From positions 54,539 through 118,538 of the IMG/VR virus record IMGVR_UViG_3300030060_004050: 64,000 nt of DNA, one strand, 5' to 3'. The notes beneath the pieces are model-generated. The model worked only from the letters and a program-made list of their open reading frames with translations. It was not told where the DNA came from and did not search any database. The stretch's first letter is position 1. Each line of letters begins with the position of its first letter. This document shows, piece by piece, positions 24,690 through 33,027 of the stretch. The translations under genes and the position numbers were made by a program. Origin of the DNA: a virus.

Positions 24690-25591
24690 ACACTTTAGTA
24701 ACAGGTGGAAGTGGACTTGTTGGATCTTGTGTCGGAGGAACGCATAAACCGCGTTCTTCCGATCTTGATCTATTAAATTATGATCAGGTATACCAATACA
24801 TTAAAGATCACAACATAAAAAGAATAGTTCACTGTGCTGCTAGGGTGGGTGGTGTAAAAGAAAATACAGAAAAACCAGCAGACTTCTTCTATGACAATAT
24901 GCAGATGACACTGAACGTAATTCATGCTGCTAAAGAATGTAATGTTGAAAAAGTTATTTGTATGCTATCTACATGCATCTTTCCATATCAGGTAGAATAT
25001 CCATTGACAACCGAACAGATTCATCTTGGAGAACCCCACCCGTCAAATTATGGGTATGGTTTTGCTAAGAGAATGACTGAAGTAAACGCTAGAGCATATA
25101 GAGAACAGTATGGAATGAATATAGTTACTGTTGTTCCGTGTAATGTATATGGCATAGGTGACAATTTTAACTTGGATAGTTCTCATGTTATTCCGGGATT
25201 GATTCATAAGTATTATCTTGCATCAAGAGATGATACTGATGTTACAATCTGGGGAGGTGGACAAGCAAAAAGAGAATTTATATACAATAAGGATCTGGGT
25301 AAAATTGTAGACTGGGTTGTTGACAACTATGATGATGAAGAGCCTCTTATAATTTCACCCGATGAAGAAATTAGCATCGCTAGTCTTTCTAATGAAATTG
25401 CATCAATTTTTAGTTTCTTCAATACAATCTTTTTTGATAATTCGATGCCTGACGGAATGCTAAGAAAACCATCAGATAATAGCAAACTCAAAGAGTTGCT
25501 CCCTGATTTTTCTTATACATCTTTAGGAGAAGGACTTCAAGAAACCATAGATTGGTTTGTGGAAAATTACGATAAAGGTATTAGATTATGA
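24686..25591 (+). CDS. GDP-L-fucose/GDP-L-colitose synthase-like epimerase-reductase
   Basis: The 301-residue protein belongs to the WcaG/Fcl group of extended SDRs. It shows VTGGSGLVGS, RIVHCAARVGG and the catalytic YGFAK. The two epimerase residues are retained: Cys in LSTCIFP and His in SSHVIPGLIHKY. GDP-fucose synthase converts GDP-4-keto-6-deoxymannose to GDP-L-fucose; its homologue ColC converts the 3-deoxy product of ColD to GDP-L-colitose. As a ColD-like gene follows, the ColC role is favoured. The gene overlaps gp45 and the next gene by four bases each. Confidence 0.85.
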   Translation: MNTLVTGGSGLVGSCVGGTHKPRSSDLDLLNYDQVYQYIKDHNIKRIVHCAARVGGVKENTEKPADFFYDNMQMTLNVIHAAKECNVEKVICMLSTCIFPYQVEYPLTTEQIHLGEPHPSNYGYGFAKRMTEVNARAYREQYGMNIVTVVPCNVYGIGDNFNLDSSHVIPGLIHKYYLASRDDTDVTIWGGGQAKREFIYNKDLGKIVDWVVDNYDDEEPLIISPDEEISIASLSNEIASIFSFFNTIFFDNSMPDGMLRKPSDNSKLKELLPDFSYTSLGEGLQETIDWFVENYDKGIRL

Positions 25592-26757
25592 AAACCATGA
25601 AAAAATGGAAGTTGATGGATGATGCCATCACACAAGAACAAAGAGAAAAACTTGCAGCCTTCTGCTTAAAGAGCGACAGGTTTTCTCAGGGACAGGAAGT
25701 ACGAAAATTTGAAGAACAGTGGAGCAAGTGGCAGGGTTGTAAATACTCTGTATTTTGCAATTCCGGTTCCTCTGCAAACTTCTTGATGGTGCAAGCAGCA
25801 AAAGAACTTTGGGCCCCGCACCCCGGAGCAACTTGGGTTTCTCAGGCATGTACATGGGCAACTACAGTTTCTCCTATAATGATGTCGGGTGACAATTTGC
25901 AACTTTGTGATGTGAGTCTTCCCTCTCTTGGACCTGATAAAAAGAATCTTGAAAAGATTTTCCATGATGGTTGTTTTAATGGAGACTGTCCACGTTATCT
26001 TTTCCTCGCACACCTTCTAGGATTCTCTGCGATTGATAATGAAATTCTTCAAATGTGTGACTACTATGGAGTAACTCTATTGGAAGATTGTTGCGAATCT
26101 CATGGTGCAACATACAGAGGGAGAAAGATTGGAAACTTTGGTGATATGTCCTCCTTCTCATTCTATTACGGTCATCATATGACAACGATTGAAGGCGGAA
26201 TGGTTTGCACTAACCATAAAGATCTGTATGAAAAACTATTGCTCCTCCGCTCACATGGACTCATGAGAGAACTACCAGAGGACTCAAAAGAAGAATATAA
26301 AGATCATGTGGTGGATGATAACTTTACTTTTATGTTGCCTGGTTTCAACATGAGATCCACCGACTTCAATGCTATTCTAGGTCAAATGCAACTAGAAGAT
26401 CTCGACAAACACAATGACATTCGAACAGAAAACTTCGATGTGTTTGCCAATAAATTAGACAGTGAAAAGTATTACACCGATTTTAGAACAGAAGGAAACT
26501 GTAGTTTTTGTTTCCCTGTTATTTGTAAAGATGGTGGATCGAAAAAACTAAGAGAAGTTCTAGAGAAAGAGGGTGTCGAAACTCGACCTGTTATTGCGGG
26601 TAACCTACACAGACATCCGTTCATGAAGAAAGTAAATCAGTTTAGATATGATGATAACGCAGAGATCGTTCATAAGAATGGTTTCTACATTGGTAACAAC
26701 CACTCCGTGCAGACAGGAGATGTAGAGTGGTTGGTAGATTTATTGAATAGGAGTTGA
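25588..26757 (+). CDS. ColD-like GDP-4-keto-6-deoxymannose 3-dehydratase (PLP, His at active site)
   Basis: The 389-residue protein is a DegT/DnrJ/EryC1-type PLP enzyme: NSGSSANFL, LLEDCCESHGATY and NFGDMSSFSF. In sugar aminotransferases the motif is SFxxxK; here it is SFYYGHHMTTIEGG, with His in place of the PLP lysine. That substitution defines ColD and RfbH, which dehydrate instead of transaminating. The length fits ColD (about 388) and not the longer Fe-S enzyme RfbH. With a Gmd gene next, the reaction should be 3-deoxygenation of GDP-4-keto-6-deoxymannose towards colitose. Coupled on both sides (ATGA; two-base gap). Confidence 0.78.
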   Translation: MKTMKKWKLMDDAITQEQREKLAAFCLKSDRFSQGQEVRKFEEQWSKWQGCKYSVFCNSGSSANFLMVQAAKELWAPHPGATWVSQACTWATTVSPIMMSGDNLQLCDVSLPSLGPDKKNLEKIFHDGCFNGDCPRYLFLAHLLGFSAIDNEILQMCDYYGVTLLEDCCESHGATYRGRKIGNFGDMSSFSFYYGHHMTTIEGGMVCTNHKDLYEKLLLLRSHGLMRELPEDSKEEYKDHVVDDNFTFMLPGFNMRSTDFNAILGQMQLEDLDKHNDIRTENFDVFANKLDSEKYYTDFRTEGNCSFCFPVICKDGGSKKLREVLEKEGVETRPVIAGNLHRHPFMKKVNQFRYDDNAEIVHKNGFYIGNNHSVQTGDVEWLVDLLNRS

Positions 26758-26758
26758 T

Positions 26759-27757
26759 GTGAAAAAAGCATTAATAACCGGAATTAGTGGACAAGATGGA
26801 TCTTATCTTGCAGAATTTTTGCTGGGTAAAGATTATGAAGTTCATGGAATTATTAGAAGAAACTCAGTTGCAGAAAATCAAACGGCAAGACTCAAGAACG
26901 TATTTGACGATGATCACCTTCATCTCCATTATGGAGACGTTGAAGATTTATCTTGTCTTATTGAATTGTTGCAGAAGGTACAACCAGAGGAAGTGTATAA
27001 CCTAGCAGCACAGTCTCATGTTAGAATTAGTTTTGATGTTCCTTTGTATACTGCTGCTGCAACTGGACTCGGTAGTCTTAAGGTAATCGAGGCATGTAGA
27101 TTGGTTTGTCCAGATGCTAGAATTTATCAAGCGTCTTCGTCTGAGATGTTCGGAAATAGTATCGATGATGACGGGTTTCAAAGAGAGTCAACACCTCTAT
27201 CTCCGGTGAGTCCATATGGATGTTCAAAAGTTTTTGCCTATAACATTGCGAGAAACTATAGAAACTCATATGACATGTTTATCTCAAACGGTATTCTGTT
27301 TAATCATGAATCGCCTAGAAGAGGATCTAACTTTGTAACAAGCAAAGTAGTGAAGGGTGCATGTGCAATTAAGATGGGTGAACAAGAAAATCTAAAACTA
27401 GGAAACTTAGATGCAACTAGAGATTGGGGACATGCAAAAGATTATGTCGAGGCAATGTGGATGATACTTCAACACAGTGTACCCGACGATTTTGTTTGTG
27501 CGACCGGAGTATCGCATAGTGTTCGTGATCTATGCGAATATACCTTTAAAGTTCTTGACATGGACTATAAACAGTATATAATTACAGATGAAAAGTACCT
27601 TCGTCCAGAAGAACTAGAGGATCTAAAAGGAGACTCGTCTAAACTTAGATCACAAGTAGGATGGAAACCGAGGTACTCTTTTGAATTGATGATCAATGAA
27701 ATGATTGAGCATGAACTTTGGAATGAATATCAAGTGAGTTTGGAGGACATTATATGA
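26759..27757 (+). CDS. gmd: GDP-mannose 4,6-dehydratase
   Basis: The 332-residue protein is a close Gmd relative: ITGISGQDGSYLAEFL, GIIRRNS, QSHVRISFDVP, QASSSEMFG, PYGCSKVFAYNI with the catalytic Tyr/Lys, NHESPRRGSNFVTSK and GNLDATRDWGHAKDYVEAMW. It makes GDP-4-keto-6-deoxy-D-mannose from GDP-mannose, the common substrate of the two preceding genes. It starts with GTG 26759 after AGGAG at proper distance. The stop overlaps gp44 by four bases, so the sugar genes are embedded in the replisome operon. Confidence 0.93.
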   Translation: MKKALITGISGQDGSYLAEFLLGKDYEVHGIIRRNSVAENQTARLKNVFDDDHLHLHYGDVEDLSCLIELLQKVQPEEVYNLAAQSHVRISFDVPLYTAAATGLGSLKVIEACRLVCPDARIYQASSSEMFGNSIDDDGFQRESTPLSPVSPYGCSKVFAYNIARNYRNSYDMFISNGILFNHESPRRGSNFVTSKVVKGACAIKMGEQENLKLGNLDATRDWGHAKDYVEAMWMILQHSVPDDFVCATGVSHSVRDLCEYTFKVLDMDYKQYIITDEKYLRPEELEDLKGDSSKLRSQVGWKPRYSFELMINEMIEHELWNEYQVSLEDII

Positions 27758-28707
27758 CGGTTGCTGAAGCAACAAAAGATTTTTTGTGGGTGGAGAAGTA
27801 TCGCCCTAACACTATTGCAGACTGTATTCTCCCGAAAGATATCAAAGATACCTTTCAGGCTATTGTTGATTCTGGTGAACTTCAAAACCTTCTCCTATCA
27901 GGTGGAGCAGGATGTGGTAAAACCACGATTGCAAAAGCACTTTGTAATGAGATGGGTTCAGACTGGATTATCATTAACTGTTCGGAAGATGGTAACATTG
28001 ATACCCTTCGAACGAAGATTAGAAACTTTGCAAGCAGCGTTTCAATCGGTGGTGGTAACAAGGTAGTAATCCTAGATGAGTTTGATTATGCTAATGCACA
28101 GAGTATGCAACCTGCTCTTCGTGGGTTCATCGAGGAATTTGCTAATAATTGCCGTTTTATTCTGACTTGTAACTTCAAGAACAGGATTATTGAACCTCTT
28201 CATTCTAGATGTACCAATATAGAGTTTCGTATTCCCAATGCAGAGAAACCTGCAATGGCAGCAGGATTCTTGGATAGGATTGAATACATTCTCAACCAAG
28301 AGGGAATTGAATATGAGCAGCGAGTTCTAGCAGAACTTGTGATGCGACACTTTCCCGACTTCCGCAGAGTAATCAACGAACTTCAAAGATACTCTGTTGC
28401 AGGGACAATTGACATTGGTATACTTTCTAGAGTTGGTAGTGTAAAAATCAACGAACTCATGGATGCGATGAAGATGAAGAAGTTTACTGACGTTCGTAAG
28501 TGGGTTGTTGAAAACCTTGATAACGATCAGACTAGAATCTTCAGAAAGATCTATGATGGTTTGTATGAAACTATGGAACCACAAAGTATCCCGAGAGCAA
28601 TTCTTGTTCTTGCCGATTATCAGTATAAGTCTGCATTCGTAGCAGATCAAGAGATTAACCTTACAGCATGTTTAACAGAACTAATGATGGAGTGTGAATT
28701 CAAATGA
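27754..28707 (+). CDS. gp44: Clamp loader large subunit gp44
   Basis: At 317 residues (T4 gp44 is 319), this AAA+ ATPase starts with DFLWVEKYRPNTIADCILP. It carries Walker A GGAGCGKT (residues 50-57), Walker B VVILDEFDYAN and a sensor-1-like RFILTCNFKNRI, followed by the arginine-finger region HSRC. With gp62 it loads the gp45 clamp. It is separated from gp45 by the sugar cassette and from gp62 by the GroES-like gene, an expanded version of the T4 order 45-44-62-regA. Confidence 0.95.
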   Translation: MTVAEATKDFLWVEKYRPNTIADCILPKDIKDTFQAIVDSGELQNLLLSGGAGCGKTTIAKALCNEMGSDWIIINCSEDGNIDTLRTKIRNFASSVSIGGGNKVVILDEFDYANAQSMQPALRGFIEEFANNCRFILTCNFKNRIIEPLHSRCTNIEFRIPNAEKPAMAAGFLDRIEYILNQEGIEYEQRVLAELVMRHFPDFRRVINELQRYSVAGTIDIGILSRVGSVKINELMDAMKMKKFTDVRKWVVENLDNDQTRIFRKIYDGLYETMEPQSIPRAILVLADYQYKSAFVADQEINLTACLTELMMECEFK

Positions 28708-29003
28708 AGGGATTTAAACCACATGGAGATAAAGTAGTCATCGAACTCTGCGAAAAGAAGAAGGAGTATGAAAACATTATCTACGAAGACAAGAAGAATA
28801 TTCCTTGGATAAAGGGTAGAGTTTTATCAATTGGTGCAGGGACAAAGGATGAAAGCGGTAAAGTTTACCCTGCTGAATTTGAAGTGGATGACTATGTTGT
28901 TTTTGATAAAACCAAAGGCGTGGATACATACGAGGGTTTAGCAATCGTAGACATACGATCTGTCGTCATGGTTGTAGATAAAGATACAGAGATATCAGGA
29001 TGA
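28704..29003 (+). CDS. GroES-like co-chaperonin
   Basis: The 99-residue product has the GroES barrel pattern: FKPHGDKVVIEL at the start, a mobile-loop region around residues 18-33, IKGRVLSIGAG, a charged turn, then EFEVDDYVVFDKTKG and a final strand VDIRSVVMVV. T4 carries its own co-chaperonin gp31 (111 residues) for folding the capsid protein with host GroEL. This may be the equivalent, although it is located between clamp-loader genes, unlike T4 gene 31. It is coupled by four-base overlaps on both sides. Confidence 0.72.
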   Translation: MKGFKPHGDKVVIELCEKKKEYENIIYEDKKNIPWIKGRVLSIGAGTKDESGKVYPAEFEVDDYVVFDKTKGVDTYEGLAIVDIRSVVMVVDKDTEISG

Positions 29004-29383
29004 AACTGGGAGACTATCTAAAGGCGATCAACAAGAGCAAAGAAGCACTCATGGACTCTGATGATGAGTTCATCGAGAGGGACTATGTGCCATTTGTCGT
29101 AAACAGATGTCTTTCGTTTTTTCCCGACACGATAATCCAAACCAACGAAGTAAATTTAAGATCCTCCATGGATAAGAAAATGCAGTTTGATTTTCTAAGA
29201 GGAACCATCCGAAAGGGTAATAGATATAGTCCTTGGATGAAGGAAAATTTACCCAAGGATATTGAAGTGGTGAAGGAGTACTTTAACTACAGCAATAAAA
29301 AAGCCAAAGAAGCACTTGAGATACTCACTCCAGAAGACCTTGAGAACATCAAAAATAAACTCTCAAAGGGCGGAAAAATATAA
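29000..29383 (+). CDS. gp62: Clamp loader small subunit gp62
   Basis: The 127-residue protein resembles gp62 of marine T4-like phages: MKLGDYLKAINKSKEAL, then YVPFVVNRCLSFFPDTIIQTNEVN, MQFDFLRGTIRKGNRYSPW and a C-terminal helix ALEILTPEDLENIKNKLSKG. T4 gp62 is 187 residues, so this is a shorter form. Position just before regA supports the call. The stop codon lies inside the late box TATAAATA at 29379. Confidence 0.85.
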   Translation: MKLGDYLKAINKSKEALMDSDDEFIERDYVPFVVNRCLSFFPDTIIQTNEVNLRSSMDKKMQFDFLRGTIRKGNRYSPWMKENLPKDIEVVKEYFNYSNKKAKEALEILTPEDLENIKNKLSKGGKI

Positions 29384-29386
29384 ATA
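29379..29386 (+). promoter_or_regulatory. Late promoter box TATAAATA before regA
   Basis: An exact late consensus overlaps the gp62 stop codon (TAA 29381-29383). The start would be near 29392, leaving a leader of about 35 bases with AAGGA before the regA ATG at 29427. In T4 regA is mostly early/middle, so this suggests added late expression of regA and the glycosyltransferase genes after it. Confidence 0.75.
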
Positions 29387-29426
29387 GTATAAACGTTATG
29401 CCATTTATATAAGAAGGAACGTGAGC

Positions 29427-29834
29427 ATGGAAAGACAAAAAATATCAGTAGATGATTTAATCGAGGTTGAACTGTACGAAGACGATGACTTTCTTAAAAT
29501 CAAAGAAACATTGACTCGAATAGGGATATCATCACGCAAAGAAAAAAAGTTATATCAATCTTGCCATATCTTACATAAGAGAGGTAAGTATTATATTGTC
29601 CACTTCAAAGAACTTTTTTCTCTGGATGGACTACCTTCAAATCTAACCGAAGAAGATATCGCAAGAAGGAACACCATTGTAAATCTATTAGATGAATGGG
29701 AACTCTGTGAAACTGTCGATCCGGAAAAGACAAAAGATCCAGTCCTAAACATAAAACAATTAAAGATTTTGTCCCACAAAGAAAAACAAGACTGGGAATT
29801 GTGTCCTAAATATCATATAGGAAAGAAGAAGTAA
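29427..29834 (+). CDS. regA: RegA translational repressor
   Basis: The 135-residue protein aligns well with T4 RegA (122): VELYEDDDFLKIKETLTRIG, LYQSCHILHKRGKYYIVHFKELF, NLTEEDIARRNTIVNLLDEW and the ending DWELCPKYHIG. RegA binds ribosome-binding regions of early mRNAs such as gp44, gp45 and gp62 and represses their translation. I use ATG 29427 because AAGGA (29413-29417) is nine bases upstream; GTG 29421 would be too close. Leaderless messages, as predicted for some genes here, might escape or change this control. Confidence 0.92.
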   Translation: MERQKISVDDLIEVELYEDDDFLKIKETLTRIGISSRKEKKLYQSCHILHKRGKYYIVHFKELFSLDGLPSNLTEEDIARRNTIVNLLDEWELCETVDPEKTKDPVLNIKQLKILSHKEKQDWELCPKYHIGKKK

Positions 29835-29850
29835 CAGGGGTTTTTATATA

Positions 29851-30537
29851 ATGAAAATTGATATTCGTGATGTGACTTGTCGCTGGATTAACCTAGACAG
29901 CGACACAGAAAATGCTAAAGAAATGGAAACCCAATTTAAAGAACTTGGGTTCGACAACCACAAAAGATTTTCTGCCAGAGTAGTAGATGCACCAGAGGGT
30001 ACTCCGTACAATCTCAGGCATTATGTCGGTTGTGCCCAGTCCCATATTGATGTGTTAACAGAAGAGTTTGATAGCGGACACCTCCTAGTATTGGAGGATG
30101 ATGTTGTTACAACCCCATGGTATAAAGATACAATAGAAGTTCCCGATGACACGGATGCTGTGTATCTTGGTGTTTCGCATGGAAATCAAAATTACCTCGC
30201 ACAAGATATATCAGAGCCGGGTGGAGAATGGTTAGCAAGAATACAGGGAGTATTTGCAACTCACGCCATTCTTTACTTGACAAACAAATACAAGCAAGCA
30301 ACAATCGACATCGCAAAAGAATACGCATACAATCGTAGCACTCCGTTTGACGTTGGTTGTGCAGAAATACAAAAATCGTTTAACGTTGTAACACCACACC
30401 TTCCTTTCTTTTATCAATCCGATGATCGAAGAAATGAAAACAACTGGGGTGATATAACGTCTCAACCATTAAGAATGATGGCTTATGGATCAGGACCACT
30501 AGGACCGGGATACGGTAGAGGACCACAAGGAGGTTAA
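29851..30537 (+). CDS. GT25-like glycosyltransferase, copy 1
   Basis: The 228-residue protein has the GT25 (LPS/collagen galactosyltransferase) pattern: WINLDSDTENAKEME like INLxxxxxRxxxM, then VGCAQSHIDVL and HLLVLEDDV, where EDD would bind the metal and sugar nucleotide. It is shorter than bacterial LgtB-type enzymes. The C-terminus is Gly/Pro-rich (GSGPLGPGYGRGPQGG), unlike the family. A paralogue with the same start (MKIDIRE) is at 39501. It opens the glycosyltransferase cluster and is coupled by one base to the next gene. Confidence 0.72.
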   Translation: MKIDIRDVTCRWINLDSDTENAKEMETQFKELGFDNHKRFSARVVDAPEGTPYNLRHYVGCAQSHIDVLTEEFDSGHLLVLEDDVVTTPWYKDTIEVPDDTDAVYLGVSHGNQNYLAQDISEPGGEWLARIQGVFATHAILYLTNKYKQATIDIAKEYAYNRSTPFDVGCAEIQKSFNVVTPHLPFFYQSDDRRNENNWGDITSQPLRMMAYGSGPLGPGYGRGPQGG

Positions 30538-30538
30538 T

Positions 30539-31420
30539 ATGTTATGTTTTCCAAGATTAGGTGATTACGGTTACTTAGGTAACGCAATGTTCCAGTACTC
30601 TGCTCTACTCGGTATTGCAGATAAACATGGATACACCCCCGTTTATGATTATGAAAAAACAGGGACAATGGTTACCCTTCATGATCATTTTAAGATTACA
30701 AAGGCAGAGCAACTTGAACAATGGAAGCAAGTTCACGGAATGAAGAGAGTTTGGAAAGAACCTCACTTTAATTTTTCCGAATATGCATTTATGGACAAAC
30801 CTCCGCTATCAAGCGAAAGAAAAAAGAAACTTGGTATTGTTGACGAGTCTCCTCCTATCGTTCGAGAAGACACAGGACTAAATGGATACTTCCAGTCAGA
30901 GAAGTATTTCAATCACATTGAAGATACAATTCGATCCGAGTTTACCTTTAGTGATGAGGTGCGGGAACAATGTGAAGAAACAATCAAACCCATTAGAGAG
31001 AAGGACAAGATTGTAGTGTCCTTACATGTTCGATTAGGAGACTACAAGATGCTCGAACATGTCTATGTCCCTCTGGTAAAAACTGATTATTATCAAAAGG
31101 CAATCGCTTACCTATCAAATGAATTTGGTGAGGACAACCTACACTTTATTGTTTTCTCAGATGAACCTCAAATTTGCAAGCAGATTTTTCAAGGAGAGAA
31201 TATTGCTTACGCTGAAGGTGGATCTCAGACTCAAGATATGTGCCTGATGTCAATGTGTGATCACAACATCATCGCTAACAGTTCATTCAGTTGGTGGGGT
31301 GCATGGTTAAACAACAACAAGGACAAGAAGGTAATTGCTCCACACGGTTGGTTCCAACCAAATGAAAAAGATCCAAAGAACACTAAGGATCTATACTGTG
31401 AAGATTGGATTATTCTGTGA
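30539..31420 (+). CDS. GT11 fucosyltransferase-like enzyme
   Basis: The 293-residue protein shows the GT11 (alpha-1,2-fucosyltransferase) signatures: GYLGNAMFQYSALLG near the start, SLHVRLGDY with the donor-binding Arg, IVFSDEP and NSSFSWWGAWLN. GT11 enzymes move L-fucose, and some relatives move its 3-deoxy form colitose, from GDP-sugar. Such a donor is exactly what the cassette at 24686-27757 would supply. GGAGG is present just before ATG 30539. The stop overlaps the next start (GTGA). Confidence 0.88.
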   Translation: MLCFPRLGDYGYLGNAMFQYSALLGIADKHGYTPVYDYEKTGTMVTLHDHFKITKAEQLEQWKQVHGMKRVWKEPHFNFSEYAFMDKPPLSSERKKKLGIVDESPPIVREDTGLNGYFQSEKYFNHIEDTIRSEFTFSDEVREQCEETIKPIREKDKIVVSLHVRLGDYKMLEHVYVPLVKTDYYQKAIAYLSNEFGEDNLHFIVFSDEPQICKQIFQGENIAYAEGGSQTQDMCLMSMCDHNIIANSSFSWWGAWLNNNKDKKVIAPHGWFQPNEKDPKNTKDLYCEDWIIL

Positions 31421-33027
31421 AAAACATACTCTCATTTTATGGTGGACATGATGCATCTGTTACGTTTGTTGATAAGCAAGACAGGGTAAGAGTTATCGAA
31501 GTAGAGCGATATGTTAAGCAACGCTACGCTGCTTTCTCTTCATATCAAAACAAAAGATCTTTTGGTATTAGTGATGCGAAGAGATTAGATTTTCTAAATT
31601 ACTTGTATGACTCTGTTTTCGATCCGGAAAAGATCGACACTATTTTATACATGGGTTTGTCTGAAGATGATGCAAATCTAATTAAAAAGTTTTTTCCTAA
31701 TGCAGAGTTTAAACACATGAATCATCATCGTTCACATGCCTATTGTGGACATTACCAGTCGGGTTTTGAAAAGAGTATTATATTTTCAGTAGATGGTGGT
31801 GGTGTGGATCATGGACAGACGGTAACCACAAAAGTATTTTTAGGCAACGGAAACGACATCGAGGAACTTGAAGATTGTAAAATTGATTTCGGAACCGCCT
31901 ACATGTCAGTTGGTAAATATATTTCTGAAATCAAAAAAAAGCAAGACGACTCCCTTGCCTGGGCAGGAAAAATCATGGGACTTTGTGCCTATGGTGAAGT
32001 AAGAGAAGAATGGGTAGAACCCATGACAAGGTTCTATAAAACAATATCAGAAAAAACACATGAAAATATTGCATCTTCTGATCAAAGTTTCGGATCTGAA
32101 ATCATTCAAGAACTGTTTCCAGACACAGTTCTAACTCAAGACTGTCTAAAGGGTAAAGACAGTTATGATCTTGCTGCAACCAGTCAACATGTGTTTGAAG
32201 AACTTTTGTTCGAGTGGATGGAACCATATGTTAACGAATACAGAAGAGATGTTGTTTTAGTTGGTGGGTGTGCATTAAACGTTCTATACAATCAGAGATT
32301 CTCTGAGTATATGTTTGAAAAGAACATGAATAAACTGTACGTTCCACCAAACCCCAATGACTGTGGATTGTCTCTCGGATTTTTCCTAGAGGAGTGTCCT
32401 GAGTTAAGAGGTAAAGATTTCGTGTACGAAGGAATTGAACTCCTAGACAGAGACGATCTACAAAAGCATGTTTCTGAAAGAAACGCGAAAGAAGTCAATA
32501 CATCAGATATTGTTGACATTATCAAACGAGGAGAAATTGTTGGTTTGGTATATGGTGACTCTGAGATCGGACCTAGAGCATTAGGAAACAGAAGTATTAT
32601 CTGTGATCCCTCTTTCGAAAACATGAAGGACATCTTGAACAAGAAAGTAAAGTTTAGAGAGTGGTACAGACCTTTTGCCCCTGTTTCAATGCTACACCAC
32701 TCCAACACATACTTCCACAAGGTGTTCGAATCAAACTACATGAGTTTTGCACCAAAGGTTAAAGAAGAGTATCAGGAAAAACTTCGTGCCATTACTCATG
32801 TTGATGAAACCTCTAGACTACAAACTGTTTGTAAAGTCGGAGGACACCGAGGGTTCATGGACATTCTAGAGGAGTTGAATCGTAGAGAAGAGATCCCTGT
32901 CATTCTAAACACATCTTTTAATATCAGAGGGTATCCGATCCTCACAACGATAGAGGACGCACTTCATGTTCTGGATAATACTGAATTGGATCATGTTGTG
33001 GTAGAGGGTTACTTGTTTTCAAAATGA
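31417..33027 (+). CDS. Carbamoyltransferase (NodU/CmcH family)
   Basis: The 536-residue protein has the two-domain layout of sugar/antibiotic O-carbamoyltransferases: ILSFYGGHDASV at the start, the HHRSHAYCGHY metal site, IFSVDGGGVDHG, LVGGCALN, then GDSEIGPRALGNRSI in the YrdC-like half and a C-terminal EIPVILNTSFN. It should carbamoylate a hydroxyl group, here presumably on a sugar made or transferred by its neighbours. I start at GTG 31417 (KNILSFYGG), which overlaps the GT11 stop; an upstream TTG is less likely. Confidence 0.88.
   Translation: MKNILSFYGGHDASVTFVDKQDRVRVIEVERYVKQRYAAFSSYQNKRSFGISDAKRLDFLNYLYDSVFDPEKIDTILYMGLSEDDANLIKKFFPNAEFKHMNHHRSHAYCGHYQSGFEKSIIFSVDGGGVDHGQTVTTKVFLGNGNDIEELEDCKIDFGTAYMSVGKYISEIKKKQDDSLAWAGKIMGLCAYGEVREEWVEPMTRFYKTISEKTHENIASSDQSFGSEIIQELFPDTVLTQDCLKGKDSYDLAATSQHVFEELLFEWMEPYVNEYRRDVVLVGGCALNVLYNQRFSEYMFEKNMNKLYVPPNPNDCGLSLGFFLEECPELRGKDFVYEGIELLDRDDLQKHVSERNAKEVNTSDIVDIIKRGEIVGLVYGDSEIGPRALGNRSIICDPSFENMKDILNKKVKFREWYRPFAPVSMLHHSNTYFHKVFESNYMSFAPKVKEEYQEKLRAITHVDETSRLQTVCKVGGHRGFMDILEELNRREEIPVILNTSFNIRGYPILTTIEDALHVLDNTELDHVVVEGYLFSK

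Noticed and set aside
28420-28440. TTGACA followed by TATACT within gp44
   Set aside because: The boxes are only four bases apart and lie inside a coding region, so they cannot form a promoter.
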